Assembly (NCBI RefSeq): GCF_010384365.1
Contig: NZ_CP048397.1
Span: 2,852,001 to 2,916,000, forward strand
DNA: 64,000 nt
Source: Streptomyces sp. S4.7
GTDB lineage: Bacteria; Actinomycetota; Actinomycetes; Streptomycetales; Streptomycetaceae
Reading direction: 5' to 3'
Position 1 is the stretch's first letter. Every line of letters begins with the position of its first letter. Positions 15,912-25,963 of this stretch are shown one piece after another. A program made the position numbers and the translations under genes. The notes under the pieces were generated by a model. It was given only the letters and a program-made list of their open reading frames with translations, was not told the DNA's origin and searched no databases.

Positions 15912-17864
15912 TCAGGGGAAGGGGTGCGGCGCCGGGTTCAGGTCGGCGTCGGTCAGGTCGCGTTCCCGCATCCCCGCCTCGCGCAGCGCGGTGCGCAACC
16001 GGGGCAGGCCGAGCGCGCGCTGCCGGGTCCACCCGAAGTCGATGGGCAGCAGGCCGGGGACGATCACGGAGACCGTCGTCAGGCCGAGGTCACGCTGTTC
16101 GGGCATCGTCTGGTCGACGACGACCACGTCGAATCCCTCGTCGGTGACGGCACTCACGCACCGCGTGAGGTCCTCGCGCAGATCGTCGGAGACGGGCGGC
16201 AGGGATCCGTCACCGTACGCCTGCGCCAAAGACCGCTTCGGCGGCCGGGGCGCGCCCGGCTCGCCGATCAGGAAGTGGGCGTTGTCGCCCATCTCCGGGA
16301 TGCCGTAGGCGAGCGGGTGGTCGTGCAGCGCCGCGACCTTGTCGTAGTCGGTGGCCATGGCGCGCAGCCTGTCCTCGTCGCGTTCGGTACGGCCCTGGAG
16401 GTTGACGGCGTCGGTGGCGATCTCGCACAGCGCCCCGGCGAGCGCGGACTCGGGGTCGAGTCCGGCGCCCGCGCCGAAGCACATCCGGCCCCTGCCGCCG
16501 TCGGGGCGGACGGCGACACCGGTGATGACGGGGATCGGGAAGCTGATCCGGGTGTCGAAGAAGCGGGCCTCGTAGCCGTACATCTCCAGGCGGTCGACCA
16601 TCTGCCGGGTGGCGGCGCGGGTGCTGGTGCGCGGGTCGAGTTCGGGCAGGGCGGCCTGTCCGTACCAGGTGAGGAGGAAGGCGTCGCGTTCCACGACCTC
16701 CATGAGGCCGAAGTACACGGCCTCCTCCATACAGCCGCCGGACGCGCAGCCGTTGGAGCTCTCCTGCACGAACCGGTTCTCCAGACCGGGCGCGTGATAG
16801 TACGTCAGCACCTCCGGCACGAGAACGGGCTGCTGGTCGCGGAGCGAGTAGCCCCAGACCCAGGGAAGTTCACGGTCGGGGTGGAACGGGGTGACGCGCG
16901 GGTTGGCCTTGTGGAACTCCTCGGAGTACAGGCCGACTTCACGTGGATCGAGTGTGCGTTCACCGGCGGCCCGCAGACCGTTGAGCGAGCCGTGGACGCC
17001 CGCGACCTTGGCGCGCGAACGCATCCCGGCGTACCGCTCCAGCCCCTCCAGGACACCGATGCGCACACTCTGCGCGAAGGTGTCGGCGTGGCCGCCCCAG
17101 AACGTCTCACGCAGGTAGTCGCCGCTGCGCATGGAGAAGCAGCCGATGGTGGCCGAGGTCGAGGCGGAGGAGATGTCCTGCACGACGGAGGGGCCGAGGG
17201 AGCCGCAGACGGGGTTGGCGTACGGCTCCACGGGCAGTTCGTACGCGCTGATGTCGCGCAGCCGGAAGCTCCCCGGCTTGTGCTTGGGCGCGGGGTTGAG
17301 CGTGAGGACGGCCGCCTCGGCGGTGTCCTCCTCGGCGCGTCCGCAGCGCGGGCACTCGGGGTCGGGCACGAGCGGGTAGTGCCGCACCTGAAGGGTCTGC
17401 AGGTCCACGAGGTGGACCGCCGGGAAGGAGCCGGTCGACGGCCCCTTCCCGGCGAGTCTGGCCGCGACGATCCCGGCGAGGGCGTCGGCGGTGAACGGGG
17501 TGATGTACGGGGACTCCCCGGCGGCCCTGGTGCCGGAGCCCAGCTCCAGGGCCTCGCGCAGCGCGACGGAGCGCACGCCCTGCCAGCGGCGGGCGAGACA
17601 GCGGGCGCAGGGGCGGTGCGTGGCCGCGCCGGGCTCCGGGAAGGGTCCGACGACCGCGTGCCGGCCGTAGAACCGGACGGGCACGGCGTCCCCCTGCTCC
17701 CCGCCGGCCGGCCCCTCGTCGACCGGTCCCTCGTGGGCGAAGGCGTCGTGGACGCCGAGCGGCGCGACGTCGAGCACGGGGGCGGGCCCGGAGGCCGCGT
17801 CGAGGCCGCGGCGCATCAGGGTGGCGAGGTCGTGGGCCGACCGCGCCCATGGCTCAACGGGCAT
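15912..17864 (-). CDS. YcaO-2: azoline-forming cyclodehydratase
   Basis: This 650-aa protein starts from ATG 17864, chosen because GGAGG at 17878-17874 lies 9 bases upstream; a GTG at 17873 touches that site and is unlikely. The layout matches YcaO-1: CARC (86-89), then CPRC about 90 residues on, then a YcaO domain with LEGLERYAG, SNGCASGG and EEAVYFGLMEVVERD, and a PHPFP C-terminus. Both CxxC pairs and the Pro-rich tail argue for azole formation, not thioamidation, and no TfuA gene is present. Its start overlaps the end of the ThiF-like gene. It may share substrates with YcaO-1 or act on different core residues. Confidence 0.9.
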   Translation of the reverse strand: MPVEPWARSAHDLATLMRRGLDAASGPAPVLDVAPLGVHDAFAHEGPVDEGPAGGEQGDAVPVRFYGRHAVVGPFPEPGAATHRPCARCLARRWQGVRSVALREALELGSGTRAAGESPYITPFTADALAGIVAARLAGKGPSTGSFPAVHLVDLQTLQVRHYPLVPDPECPRCGRAEEDTAEAAVLTLNPAPKHKPGSFRLRDISAYELPVEPYANPVCGSLGPSVVQDISSASTSATIGCFSMRSGDYLRETFWGGHADTFAQSVRIGVLEGLERYAGMRSRAKVAGVHGSLNGLRAAGERTLDPREVGLYSEEFHKANPRVTPFHPDRELPWVWGYSLRDQQPVLVPEVLTYYHAPGLENRFVQESSNGCASGGCMEEAVYFGLMEVVERDAFLLTWYGQAALPELDPRTSTRAATRQMVDRLEMYGYEARFFDTRISFPIPVITGVAVRPDGGRGRMCFGAGAGLDPESALAGALCEIATDAVNLQGRTERDEDRLRAMATDYDKVAALHDHPLAYGIPEMGDNAHFLIGEPGAPRPPKRSLAQAYGDGSLPPVSDDLREDLTRCVSAVTDEGFDVVVVDQTMPEQRDLGLTTVSVIVPGLLPIDFGWTRQRALGLPRLRTALREAGMRERDLTDADLNPAPHPFP

Positions 17865-20283
17865 CGGGCGCACCCTCCACGCCGGTGGTGACGGCGCCGT
17901 CGCGACCGGTGGCGGGACCGGTGGTGAGCAGGACGCGCGCCGTACTGATGCCGCCGGCGGGCAGGTCGGCCGGGGTGGTGGGGACGTACAGCACGTCGCG
18001 CCCGGCCTCGCGAAGCCGGTCGAGGACCGCGTCGAAGGTGGTGGCCGTCGCGTCGGCGGCGACCGGGTCGGCGGTCAACAGGACGGTGGCCGCGGCGAGT
18101 TCACCCATCAGCGGGTCGCCGGTGTCGACCGCGGTCGCCGGGTCCTCGGCGTCGAGCTGCACCTGGCCGATGAGGTCGCGCAGCGCGGCGCACGCGGCGG
18201 TGGTCCGGGAGAGCCCGGCCGCGACGGCCCAGCGTCCCAGCCCTTCGGGCCGGTCCCCTTCCACGCCGCCCGTCTCACGGGCCAGTACGACATGGGCGCC
18301 GGAGTGCTCCTGCTCGCCGAGGTCGACGAGTTCGGCCCGGATCCCCACGTTCGGCACCGACTTGAGCAGGAACACCAGTTCCGGGTCGGCGTCCGGCTCG
18401 CCGGCGGCCGGGGAGGTGACGAGCGCGCCCCGTGCCTCGCCGCGTACCGCGCGCAGCAGCGCGCCGTGGGCGAGCGCCGACAGCAGACCACGGCCCGCCG
18501 CCTCCTGCGGGGTGGGGCCCGCGCCCGCGCCGGCGGTGGTCGCCTGGTGCAGCCGCTCGGTGTTGTACGGGCCGAAGGGACGCACGGCGGCGGCCGGTAC
18601 CTTTACGGACTCCTTGGTCAGCAGCGATGTCGCGGTGAGCCAGGCGCCGACCGCGTCGGCGCCCGCGCCGGTGCCGCCGCCCGTGGTCAGACGGTCGGGG
18701 AGGACCGCGTCGTCGGGTGCCGGGGCGCCGGGCGCGAGCGTCTCGGGGACGATGGGCACGACGTGCTCGACGTACGCCTCGGCAGCCGCGTACAGCGCGC
18801 GCAGCCGGGCGCCCGCCAGGTGGTGCACGTCGAAGGCGGCGATCCGCCTGCGCGGTCCGTGGCCGACGGCCAGCTCGACGCGGCTGATCTTGAGCGGGGT
18901 CTGGGTGAGGCTCTCGTCGTCGTACCGGCCGAAGACGCCGGTGAAGGGGCGCACCAGCACCGTACTGATCCGGTTGAGGTCCTCGACCAGCGCCTCGGCG
19001 TCGCCGGCGCTCTCCACGGTCGGCGTGACGGGCAGGGTCAGTCCGCCGGGCAGCGCGGGGCGCGGGGCCACGGCGGCGGGCGCGCACAGCGCGCAGCGCG
19101 GGTGGGGCTGGACGGGCTCGGCCATGACGTCGAGGGATTCGAGGTCCTGGACGAGAACCTGCCCCTCGGTCTCGGCGGGCAGCACACCGGTGGTGAGGCG
19201 GAAGATCTCGTAGCCGAGGAGGTTTCCGGACATCGCGGCGACGGGGCCGGTCGGCGCGGACCGTCCCGAGGCGCCGCCGGTGGCGCCGCCCGCGACCTCG
19301 CTCCAGATGTCGGCGGCCGTACCGGCGTCGGTGTTGCCGCCGAGGCGCAGTACCGCGCAGGACCAGCAGCCGGTCGAACCCGCCTTGCTGAGCGGCCCGG
19401 TGACCGACCTGCGGCCGAACGTCCAGGCGGGGATGAGGGTGGTGCCCTCCGGCACGCCCGCGAGAAGCAGGGCGTGGGTGCGGGCGGAGGCGTCGGGGCC
19501 GGTCACGACGACGACGTCGTAGCCGTCGAGCGCGCTCCAGCCGGGGTGCGCGGTGAGGCTGTCGAGGGTCACCGGGCAGTCCTGGGCGGCCAGTTCGGCG
19601 ATCTCGGCGAGCAGGGTCGGGTCGCTGTCGGCGTCACCTTCGACGGCGAGGCCCGCGCAGCCGTTGCGGACGAGGCTCAGCGCGCACCAGCGGGCGACGG
19701 GGCCGGTGCCGAGGATCGCGACGCGGGTGGTGCGGTAGCGGCGGAAGCGGGCGAGGGCGCCGTCGGCGTAGTGGTCCGCGTAGGCGATCTGGGCGGCGAA
19801 GCGGGTGGTGACCGCGTCGGTGAGGGCGTCGGGGGCGCCGGACGCGTCCGAGGTGTCGGGGTCGGCTTCGTCCTCGGGTATGTCACGGGCGAAGCCGCGC
19901 TCGTAGAGCGTCTTGACCAGCTCGGCGGCCATGGCCTGCTGGGCGGGTCCGAAGCCCTGGCAGATGTCGCCGAGCCGGTGGTGGCCGGCGAGGTGCGGCA
20001 CCATCAGCGAGGCGAACCGGTAGGCGGTGCGGCCGGTGAGGTGGAAACCGCCGTCGGCGTTGTGGAACAGGACCCCGCCGGGCGTCTCGGTGAACAGCAC
20101 GTCCCGGCGGACACGGGGTCTGGTGCCGGCCAGGGCGTCGAAGGCGGACGCCACCGGGGTCCGGGCCGGGGCCGGGGCAGCCGGAGCGTCCGACGCCGAA
20201 GCGGACGCCGTCCCGGTCTGCTCTGCCGCCGGAGGCGCGACGGCCGTAGGAGTCGCTGTCGCTTCTGCAGCCATGGGATTCAC
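17854..20283 (-). CDS. RRE-Ocin/ThiF-like leader-binding partner of the cyclodehydratase
   Basis: This 809-aa protein has a flexible Ala/Pro/Thr-rich N-terminus (1-55). A winged-helix RRE-like region follows (about 57-133, DVLFTETPGGVLFHNADGGF then YRFASLMVPHLAGHHRLGDI). An E1/ThiF-like Rossmann region comes next (VAILGTGPVARWC, 188-200), with zinc-type pairs CWSC (306-309) and CALC (397-400). In TOMM pathways this partner binds the leader and presents the core to YcaO. One such partner is available for the two YcaOs. The start is GTG 20283, overlapping the SARP stop (GTGA); ATG 20274 is the alternative. The long C-terminal part (about 450-809) is less well matched and may hold an extra module. 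Confidence 0.85.
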   Translation of the reverse strand: MNPMAAEATATPTAVAPPAAEQTGTASASASDAPAAPAPARTPVASAFDALAGTRPRVRRDVLFTETPGGVLFHNADGGFHLTGRTAYRFASLMVPHLAGHHRLGDICQGFGPAQQAMAAELVKTLYERGFARDIPEDEADPDTSDASGAPDALTDAVTTRFAAQIAYADHYADGALARFRRYRTTRVAILGTGPVARWCALSLVRNGCAGLAVEGDADSDPTLLAEIAELAAQDCPVTLDSLTAHPGWSALDGYDVVVVTGPDASARTHALLLAGVPEGTTLIPAWTFGRRSVTGPLSKAGSTGCWSCAVLRLGGNTDAGTAADIWSEVAGGATGGASGRSAPTGPVAAMSGNLLGYEIFRLTTGVLPAETEGQVLVQDLESLDVMAEPVQPHPRCALCAPAAVAPRPALPGGLTLPVTPTVESAGDAEALVEDLNRISTVLVRPFTGVFGRYDDESLTQTPLKISRVELAVGHGPRRRIAAFDVHHLAGARLRALYAAAEAYVEHVVPIVPETLAPGAPAPDDAVLPDRLTTGGGTGAGADAVGAWLTATSLLTKESVKVPAAAVRPFGPYNTERLHQATTAGAGAGPTPQEAAGRGLLSALAHGALLRAVRGEARGALVTSPAAGEPDADPELVFLLKSVPNVGIRAELVDLGEQEHSGAHVVLARETGGVEGDRPEGLGRWAVAAGLSRTTAACAALRDLIGQVQLDAEDPATAVDTGDPLMGELAAATVLLTADPVAADATATTFDAVLDRLREAGRDVLYVPTTPADLPAGGISTARVLLTTGPATGRDGAVTTGVEGAPDAR

Positions 20284-22076
20284 ACCTTCTGTATCGGTCG
20301 GGATCGGAACGGCGCGGTTCTGCGCGCGTACACACGGAGCAGTTCGTGCACCCGGTACGGGCCGGGCGGCCCTTCTTCCAGCAGTCCGGCGTCGGCGAGC
20401 CGGTCCAGTACGTCGTCCGCCTCGACGGGGGACATCCCGAGCACCCGCACGCCGTCCTCGGCCGTGAAGTCGTCGGGGAGCTGCGCGGCGACCTTCAGGA
20501 ACGCCTCGACGAGCCGCGGGTCGAGCCGGTCGAGCGCCCCGCCCAGTACGCGGTGCACCGACAGCTCGGGCGAGTCGGCGAGTGAGAGCCGGGCCAGCGG
20601 GTCCTCCGCCAGCCAGCTGACGGAGTCGGCCAGCCGCAGCGCCGGCCGGGTGAGCAGCCGGGCCGACATGATGCGCAGCGCGAGCGGATGGTGACCGCAG
20701 GCTTCGGCGAGCCGGCGGGCCTCCTCCGGTTCCGCCTCGACGCGTTCGGCGCCGAGGACGGCGACCAGCAGCGCGTACGACTCCTCCTCGGTGAAGGTGC
20801 CGAGCCGCAGCACCCAGCCGCCGTGGGTGGCGACGAGACCGGCGAGACCGCGCCGGCTGGTGACGATCACCGCGCCGTCGGCGCCGGCCGGCAGCAGCGG
20901 TCTGACCTGGTCGGCGTCGACCACGTCGTCCAGCACGAGCAGGGCGCGTTCGCCGCGCACCTGGTCGCGCAGGGCGGCGGCCACCTCGGCAGCCGCGTCG
21001 TCGGGGCTGCGCGGCGTACCGTCCGGGGCGACCATCCGCACCATGAACAGGCCTGCCGGGAAACTGTTTCTGACCTGGTGGGCGAGGTGCCGGGCCAGCG
21101 CGGTCTTGCCGATTCCGGGTGCCCCCGACACCAGGAGGGTGACGGGTTCGTGGCCGGGCGCGGTCAGCCGCTCCAGCAGGGCGGTGGTCTCGGCCTCGCG
21201 CCCGGTGAAGGAGTGCACGGCCTCGACGGGTTCCACGGCGGCCGGCGGCGGCGCGGCGGGGGCGGTGGTGTGCCGGCGCTCGCCGTTGCCGGCGGAGGTG
21301 TACGCGGCGCCGGCGGGGTGGCGGTCGTCGGCGGGTCCGAGGTCCTCGCCGCGCAGGATGGCCAGTTCCAGCCGGCGAAGCGCGGGCGACGGGTCCACCC
21401 CCAGCTCGTCGTGCAGGTACTCCTTGACCATCCGGTACTCGGCGAGGGCCTCGGTCTGACGGCCCGTGCGGTACAGGGCCTCGATGAGCTGTTCGCGGAA
21501 CCGCTCATGGCCGGGGTGGGCCCGGCTGGCGCTCCACAGCTCCACCAGCGCCTCGCCGCAGCGGCCGAGCAGCAGCTTGAGATCACAGGCGCGCTCCAGT
21601 GTCCGCAGCCGCTCCTCGACGAGCCGGGGGACTTCGTCGCGGTGCAGCACGTCGGAGCGGACATTGGCCAGTACGGAGCCCTCCCACAGCGACAACGCGC
21701 CTTTGAGCACGTGCAGTTCACTCTCCGGGTCGGCGACGTCCGCGGCACGCCGTACCTCTTCCCGGAAGCCGATCAGATCGAGGTGCCGGGGCCCGGCCGT
21801 GATCCGGTAGCCGCCGGGCACGGCCTCGATGGGGGTCTCGGTCACCCCGTGCTTGGTGAACAGCCGGCGCAGCCGCAGTACGCACGTCTGGAGCGCGGCA
21901 CGGGAGGTGGCGGGCTGTTCCTCGCCCCACATGGTCCGCTGGAGGTAATCCGCGGAGACGACCGTGTTGGCGTGCAGGAGCAGCGAGGCGAGGAGGATGG
22001 TGGGCTTGGACGGCTGGAGGACGACAGTGTCGGGACCGTCCGTGATGCTGAGCGGCCCGAGGAGCTGAAACCGCAC
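20280..22076 (-). CDS. AfsR/SARP-family pathway activator with NB-ARC domain
   Basis: This 598-aa regulator has an OmpR-type winged helix (1-95, MRFQLLGPLSI and LQTCVLRLRRLF) and a BTAD helical region (about 100-245, with ALYRTGRQTEALAEYRMVKE). An NB-ARC ATPase follows, with Walker A GAPGIGKT (318-325), Walker B LLVLDDV and GLPL-like HHPLALR. There is no C-terminal TPR block, so it is a medium-size SARP. It starts with GTG, 10 bp after the small secreted gene, and overlaps the ThiF-like gene. It should activate the operon and the precursor promoter. Shared GCTGACA/TGTCAGC heptamers in both promoters support that. Confidence 0.92.
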   Translation of the reverse strand: MRFQLLGPLSITDGPDTVVLQPSKPTILLASLLLHANTVVSADYLQRTMWGEEQPATSRAALQTCVLRLRRLFTKHGVTETPIEAVPGGYRITAGPRHLDLIGFREEVRRAADVADPESELHVLKGALSLWEGSVLANVRSDVLHRDEVPRLVEERLRTLERACDLKLLLGRCGEALVELWSASRAHPGHERFREQLIEALYRTGRQTEALAEYRMVKEYLHDELGVDPSPALRRLELAILRGEDLGPADDRHPAGAAYTSAGNGERRHTTAPAAPPPAAVEPVEAVHSFTGREAETTALLERLTAPGHEPVTLLVSGAPGIGKTALARHLAHQVRNSFPAGLFMVRMVAPDGTPRSPDDAAAEVAAALRDQVRGERALLVLDDVVDADQVRPLLPAGADGAVIVTSRRGLAGLVATHGGWVLRLGTFTEEESYALLVAVLGAERVEAEPEEARRLAEACGHHPLALRIMSARLLTRPALRLADSVSWLAEDPLARLSLADSPELSVHRVLGGALDRLDPRLVEAFLKVAAQLPDDFTAEDGVRVLGMSPVEADDVLDRLADAGLLEEGPPGPYRVHELLRVYARRTAPFRSRPIQKV

Positions 22077-22085
22077 CGGCTACGC

Positions 22086-22319
22086 CTAGTCCCAGCCGTT
22101 GACAAGCTTGCAGAGCGTCAGGGCCTCGCCGGCCACCGTCTCGGGGAGGAAGGCGGCGGCCGTCTGGCACGCCGGCACCGGGTCGGGCGCGCTCGGCCCG
22201 GCGACGCGGGCGGAGGCCGAGGCGGTCCCCGCGGAGAGGGTCAGTGCGGCCGTACAGACACCAAGAGCGAGTGCGGTTCGTGCCGAGCGTACGGTGCGAG
22301 CGGTGCGCGAACGGGCCAT
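22086..22319 (-). CDS. Small secreted protein leading the biosynthetic operon
   Basis: This 77-aa product has a clear Sec signal: Arg-rich start MARSRTARTVRSARTALALG, a hydrophobic core and an ASAS-A cleavage region near residue 37. The mature part of about 40 residues contains two Cys (VPACQTAAAF and LTLCKLVNGWD) that could form a disulfide. I do not recognise the family. Start ATG 22319 is preceded by AAGAAG. It is 10 bp upstream of the SARP and is the first gene of the operon. A role as an extracytoplasmic immunity or signalling factor is speculative. Confidence 0.6.
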   Translation of the reverse strand: MARSRTARTVRSARTALALGVCTAALTLSAGTASASARVAGPSAPDPVPACQTAAAFLPETVAGEALTLCKLVNGWD

Positions 22320-22446
22320 GATCTTCTTGGAGTTGCAGTGCGGTACACCGAGCACAATTCCCCCTGTTGAATCGTTCCGTCGGACCGGATCGCTTTCCGG
22401 TGGCACGACCATGGCAGCGGGTGTCTCGAAATGGGGGGCCGGGGCG

Positions 22447-22486
22447 TGTCAGCTTGTTGCATCTACGCGCGCAGCTTGTTGTCAGC
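22447..22486 (-). promoter_or_regulatory. Repeat array upstream of the SARP operon
   Basis: The 10-mer CAGCTTGTTG occurs at 22450-22459 and 22472-22481, 22 bp apart. TGTCAGC occurs at 22447-22453 and 22480-22486, 33 bp apart. These are whole multiples of 11 bp, as in SARP sites. Read on the minus strand the heptamer is GCTGACA, the same as in the precursor promoter palindrome. Autoregulation by the SARP is likely. I could not pick a convincing -10. Confidence 0.45.
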
Positions 22487-22504
22487 ACCGCTCTGACCAG
22501 GGAG

Positions 22505-22547
22505 GACAAAAACAGCTCCGGTGGGCGTCGAGGACGCCCACCGGAGC
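22505..22547 (-). terminator. Intrinsic terminator of the FtsX/ABC operon
   Basis: GACGCCCACCGGAGC and GCTCCGGTGGGCGTC form a perfect 15-bp stem (22515-22529 with 22533-22547) with a GAG loop. It is followed on the minus strand by TGTTTTTGTCC. It lies 55 bp after the permease stop and insulates the peptide operon from read-through. Confidence 0.85.
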
Positions 22548-22601
22548 CGAAAATCACCTAGGCCGGGCCGGTGGCGGCGGGTCGGTCACCGCCGGGCACC
22601 G

Positions 22602-25174
22602 CTAATCCGTGGCGATCGCATTCAGGACGTTCATCCGGCCCGCCCGGAACGCCGGGACGAGCGCGGCGAACAGTCCCACGAAGGCCGAGGCCACGAACAC
22701 CCCGATGATGGTGGGCCACGGGATCTCCAGGACCTCCAGGCCCTCCAGGGCGAGGAGCTTCTGCGCCGCCGTGCCCCAGCCCATGCCCAGACCGAGGCCG
22801 AGCAGGGCTCCGAAGAGGGCGATGACGACCGACTCCAGCCGGATCATGCGCCGCAGCTGACGGCGCGACAGGCCGATCGCCCGCAGCAGTCCGATCTCCC
22901 GGGTCCGCTCCACGACCGACAGTGCCAGGGTGTTCACCACACCCAGCACCGCGACGATGATCGCGAGTCCGAGCAGACCGTAGACGATGTTGAGCAGTTG
23001 GCCGATCTGGTCCTTCAGGTCCTGCTTGAAGTCCGTCTGGTCCTGGACCTTGTACTGCGGGTACGCCGCCAGCGAGTCCTTCAGCGCCGCGTACGCCGCC
23101 TTCTCCTGGCCGTCCTCGGCCGCCGCGAACATGATCACGTTCTTCGGCATCTTCTCCGCGGGCAGATACCGCTCGGCGGTCGCTATGGAGGTGTACTTGG
23201 CGCCCTTGTCCACCGACACGTCGTCCGACGTGATCGCCGCGACCTTGAGTTTCGCGCTCTCGCCGCCCTTGAACGCGACGGTCAGCTCGTCCCCGACCTT
23301 GACGCCGTGCTCCTCGGCGAAGACGTCGCCGACGGACATCGAGTCCTTGTCGTACGCGGCGGACAGCTCGCCCGCGACGGTCTCGCGGCGCAGATCCTGC
23401 GCGTACGTCGAGTCGGCCGCAGCCAGGTCCTCGCTGACGGTCTTCCCGTCGGGCGTGGTCAGCTTCGCCTCGATCATCTTGTACTCGGTGACGTGCGCGA
23501 TTCCGGGTGCCTTCTCCAGCGCCTCCTGGGCCTGCGGCACGATCGGCTGACCGGTGTCGGACTGGATGATGAAGTCCGCGCCGACGGTCTTGTCCAGCTC
23601 GTCCGTCGCCGAGGCGACCATCGACGAACCGACCACCGACAGACAGGCCACCAGGGCCAGGCCGATCATCAGGGCCGCGCCCGTGGCTCCCGTACGCCGC
23701 GGGTTGCGCAGCGCGTTGCGCTCGGCCATCCGGCCGACCGGGCCGAAGCCCCGCAGCACCGCGGTGCTCAGGATCCGGACGAAGAAGCCGGCGAGCAGCG
23801 GCCCGATGACGACGAAGCCGATGAGTGTGAGCACGACGCCCATGCCGAGGAACAGCGAGCCCTCGCTCGCCTTCTCGGCCCGCGTCGAGACGAGCAGCGC
23901 GGCGACACCACCGCCGGTGAGGATCAGACCGATCGTGCCCCGGATCCGTCCGGCGCGGCCGTCGGCCGGTGTACCGGCGTCACGCAGAGCCGCCATCGGC
24001 GAGATCTTCCCGGCCCTGCGGGCCGGTATGTACGCGGCGAGGACGGTGACGACGACGCCGAGCACCAGCCCGATCGCGGGAGTCGTCCACTTCACGGTGA
24101 GGTCCTGGGTGGACAGCTCCATGCCCATGGACGACATCAGTTCCATCAGTCCGACGGCCAGTCCCACACCCGCGGCGACACCGGCGACGGAGCCGACGAC
24201 GCCGAGCAGGACGGCCTCCAGCAGCACCGAGCGGTTGACCTGCTTGCGACTGGACCCGATGGCCCGCATCAGACCGATCTCGCGGGTCCGCTGGGCGACC
24301 AGCATGGAGAAGGTGTTGACGATCAGGAAGATGCCGACGAGGAAGGCGATCCCGGCGAAGCCGAGCATCGCGTACTTCATCACGTCGAGGAACGAACCGA
24401 CGCTGTCCCGGCCCGTGTCCGCCGTCTCCTTCTGCGTCTGGAGCTTGTACGTGCCCCCGAGCGATCCCGCCAGGTCCGCCTTCAGCTGGGCGTCGCTCAC
24501 CCCGTCGTCGGCCACGACGTTGATCTGTGTGAACAGACCCGTCTCGCCGAGGAGTCCACGCTGGGCGGTCTCGGTGTCGAAGTAGAGGATGGTGGCGCCC
24601 GGGTTGGTCACCTTGAAGGTGGCGATGCCGACGATCTCCGCCCTGAGGTCGCCCGTGACCGCGATGGTGCGCAGCTCGTCGCCGAGCTTCAGGCCGTGCT
24701 TGTCCGCGGTGTCGGCGTCGACCATGACCTCGGTGGGACCGCGCGGGGCGTGGCCGGAGGTGATCTCCATCGACCTGAGGTCGTTGTCCGTCCAGTTGCC
24801 CGCGATCGTCGGGGCGCCGGAGGTCGCGCCCACGTTCTTGTTCTCCGTGTCGACGACCGTGACACTCATGCTGCTGACCGCGCCCTCGGCGGACTTCACG
24901 CCCGGCGACTTCTCGACGCGTCCGAGGACGGACGCCGGCAGCGACTCGGGCTTGCCCGTCTGCGACGGCGCTTCGTCGGCCGCCGCCGCGCCCTTGGGGC
25001 TGACGGTGACGTCGGACGACGTCGACGCGAAGAGCTTGTCGAACGTGGTGTTCATGGTGTCGGTGAAGACGAGCGTCCCCGAGACGAACGCCACCGACAG
25101 CAGGACGGCGACGGCGGAGAGCGCCATGCGGCCCTTGTGCGCGAGGAAGTTGCGCACGGAGGTCTTGACGACGG

Positions 25175-25178
<4 letters not shown>
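22602..25178 (-). CDS. FtsX-like ABC transporter permease
   Basis: This 858-aa protein has the duplicated MacB/FtsX layout. An N-terminal helix (KGRMALSAVAVLLSVAFVSG) precedes a large extracytoplasmic domain (about 45-270), three helices, a central helix pair, a second extracytoplasmic domain (about 520-720) and three C-terminal helices. The conserved RTREIGLLRAIG and related RTREIGLMRAIG motifs appear once in each half. Such permeases move lipoproteins or peptides or work as mechanotransmitters. The GTG start overlaps the ATPase stop by four bases. Its own terminator separates it from the RiPP operon, so it is probably not part of that pathway, although proximity to a peptide cluster makes export or resistance conceivable. 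Confidence 0.9.

Positions 25179-25963
<785 letters not shown>

Noticed and set aside
5171..17864. Thioamide-forming YcaO activity
   Set aside because: No TfuA gene; both proteins have the Pro-rich C-terminus and CxxC pairs of azoline-forming YcaOs.
17821..20694. Very long plus-strand open frame opposite the ThiF-like gene
   Set aside because: Gly/Arg/Ala-rich translation with no domain; a mirror of a GC-rich gene on the other strand.
4847..22319. Calling the cluster a classical thiopeptide
   Set aside because: No second SpaB-C cyclase and no tailoring genes such as P450 or radical SAM enzymes; kept as LAP-like with reservation.
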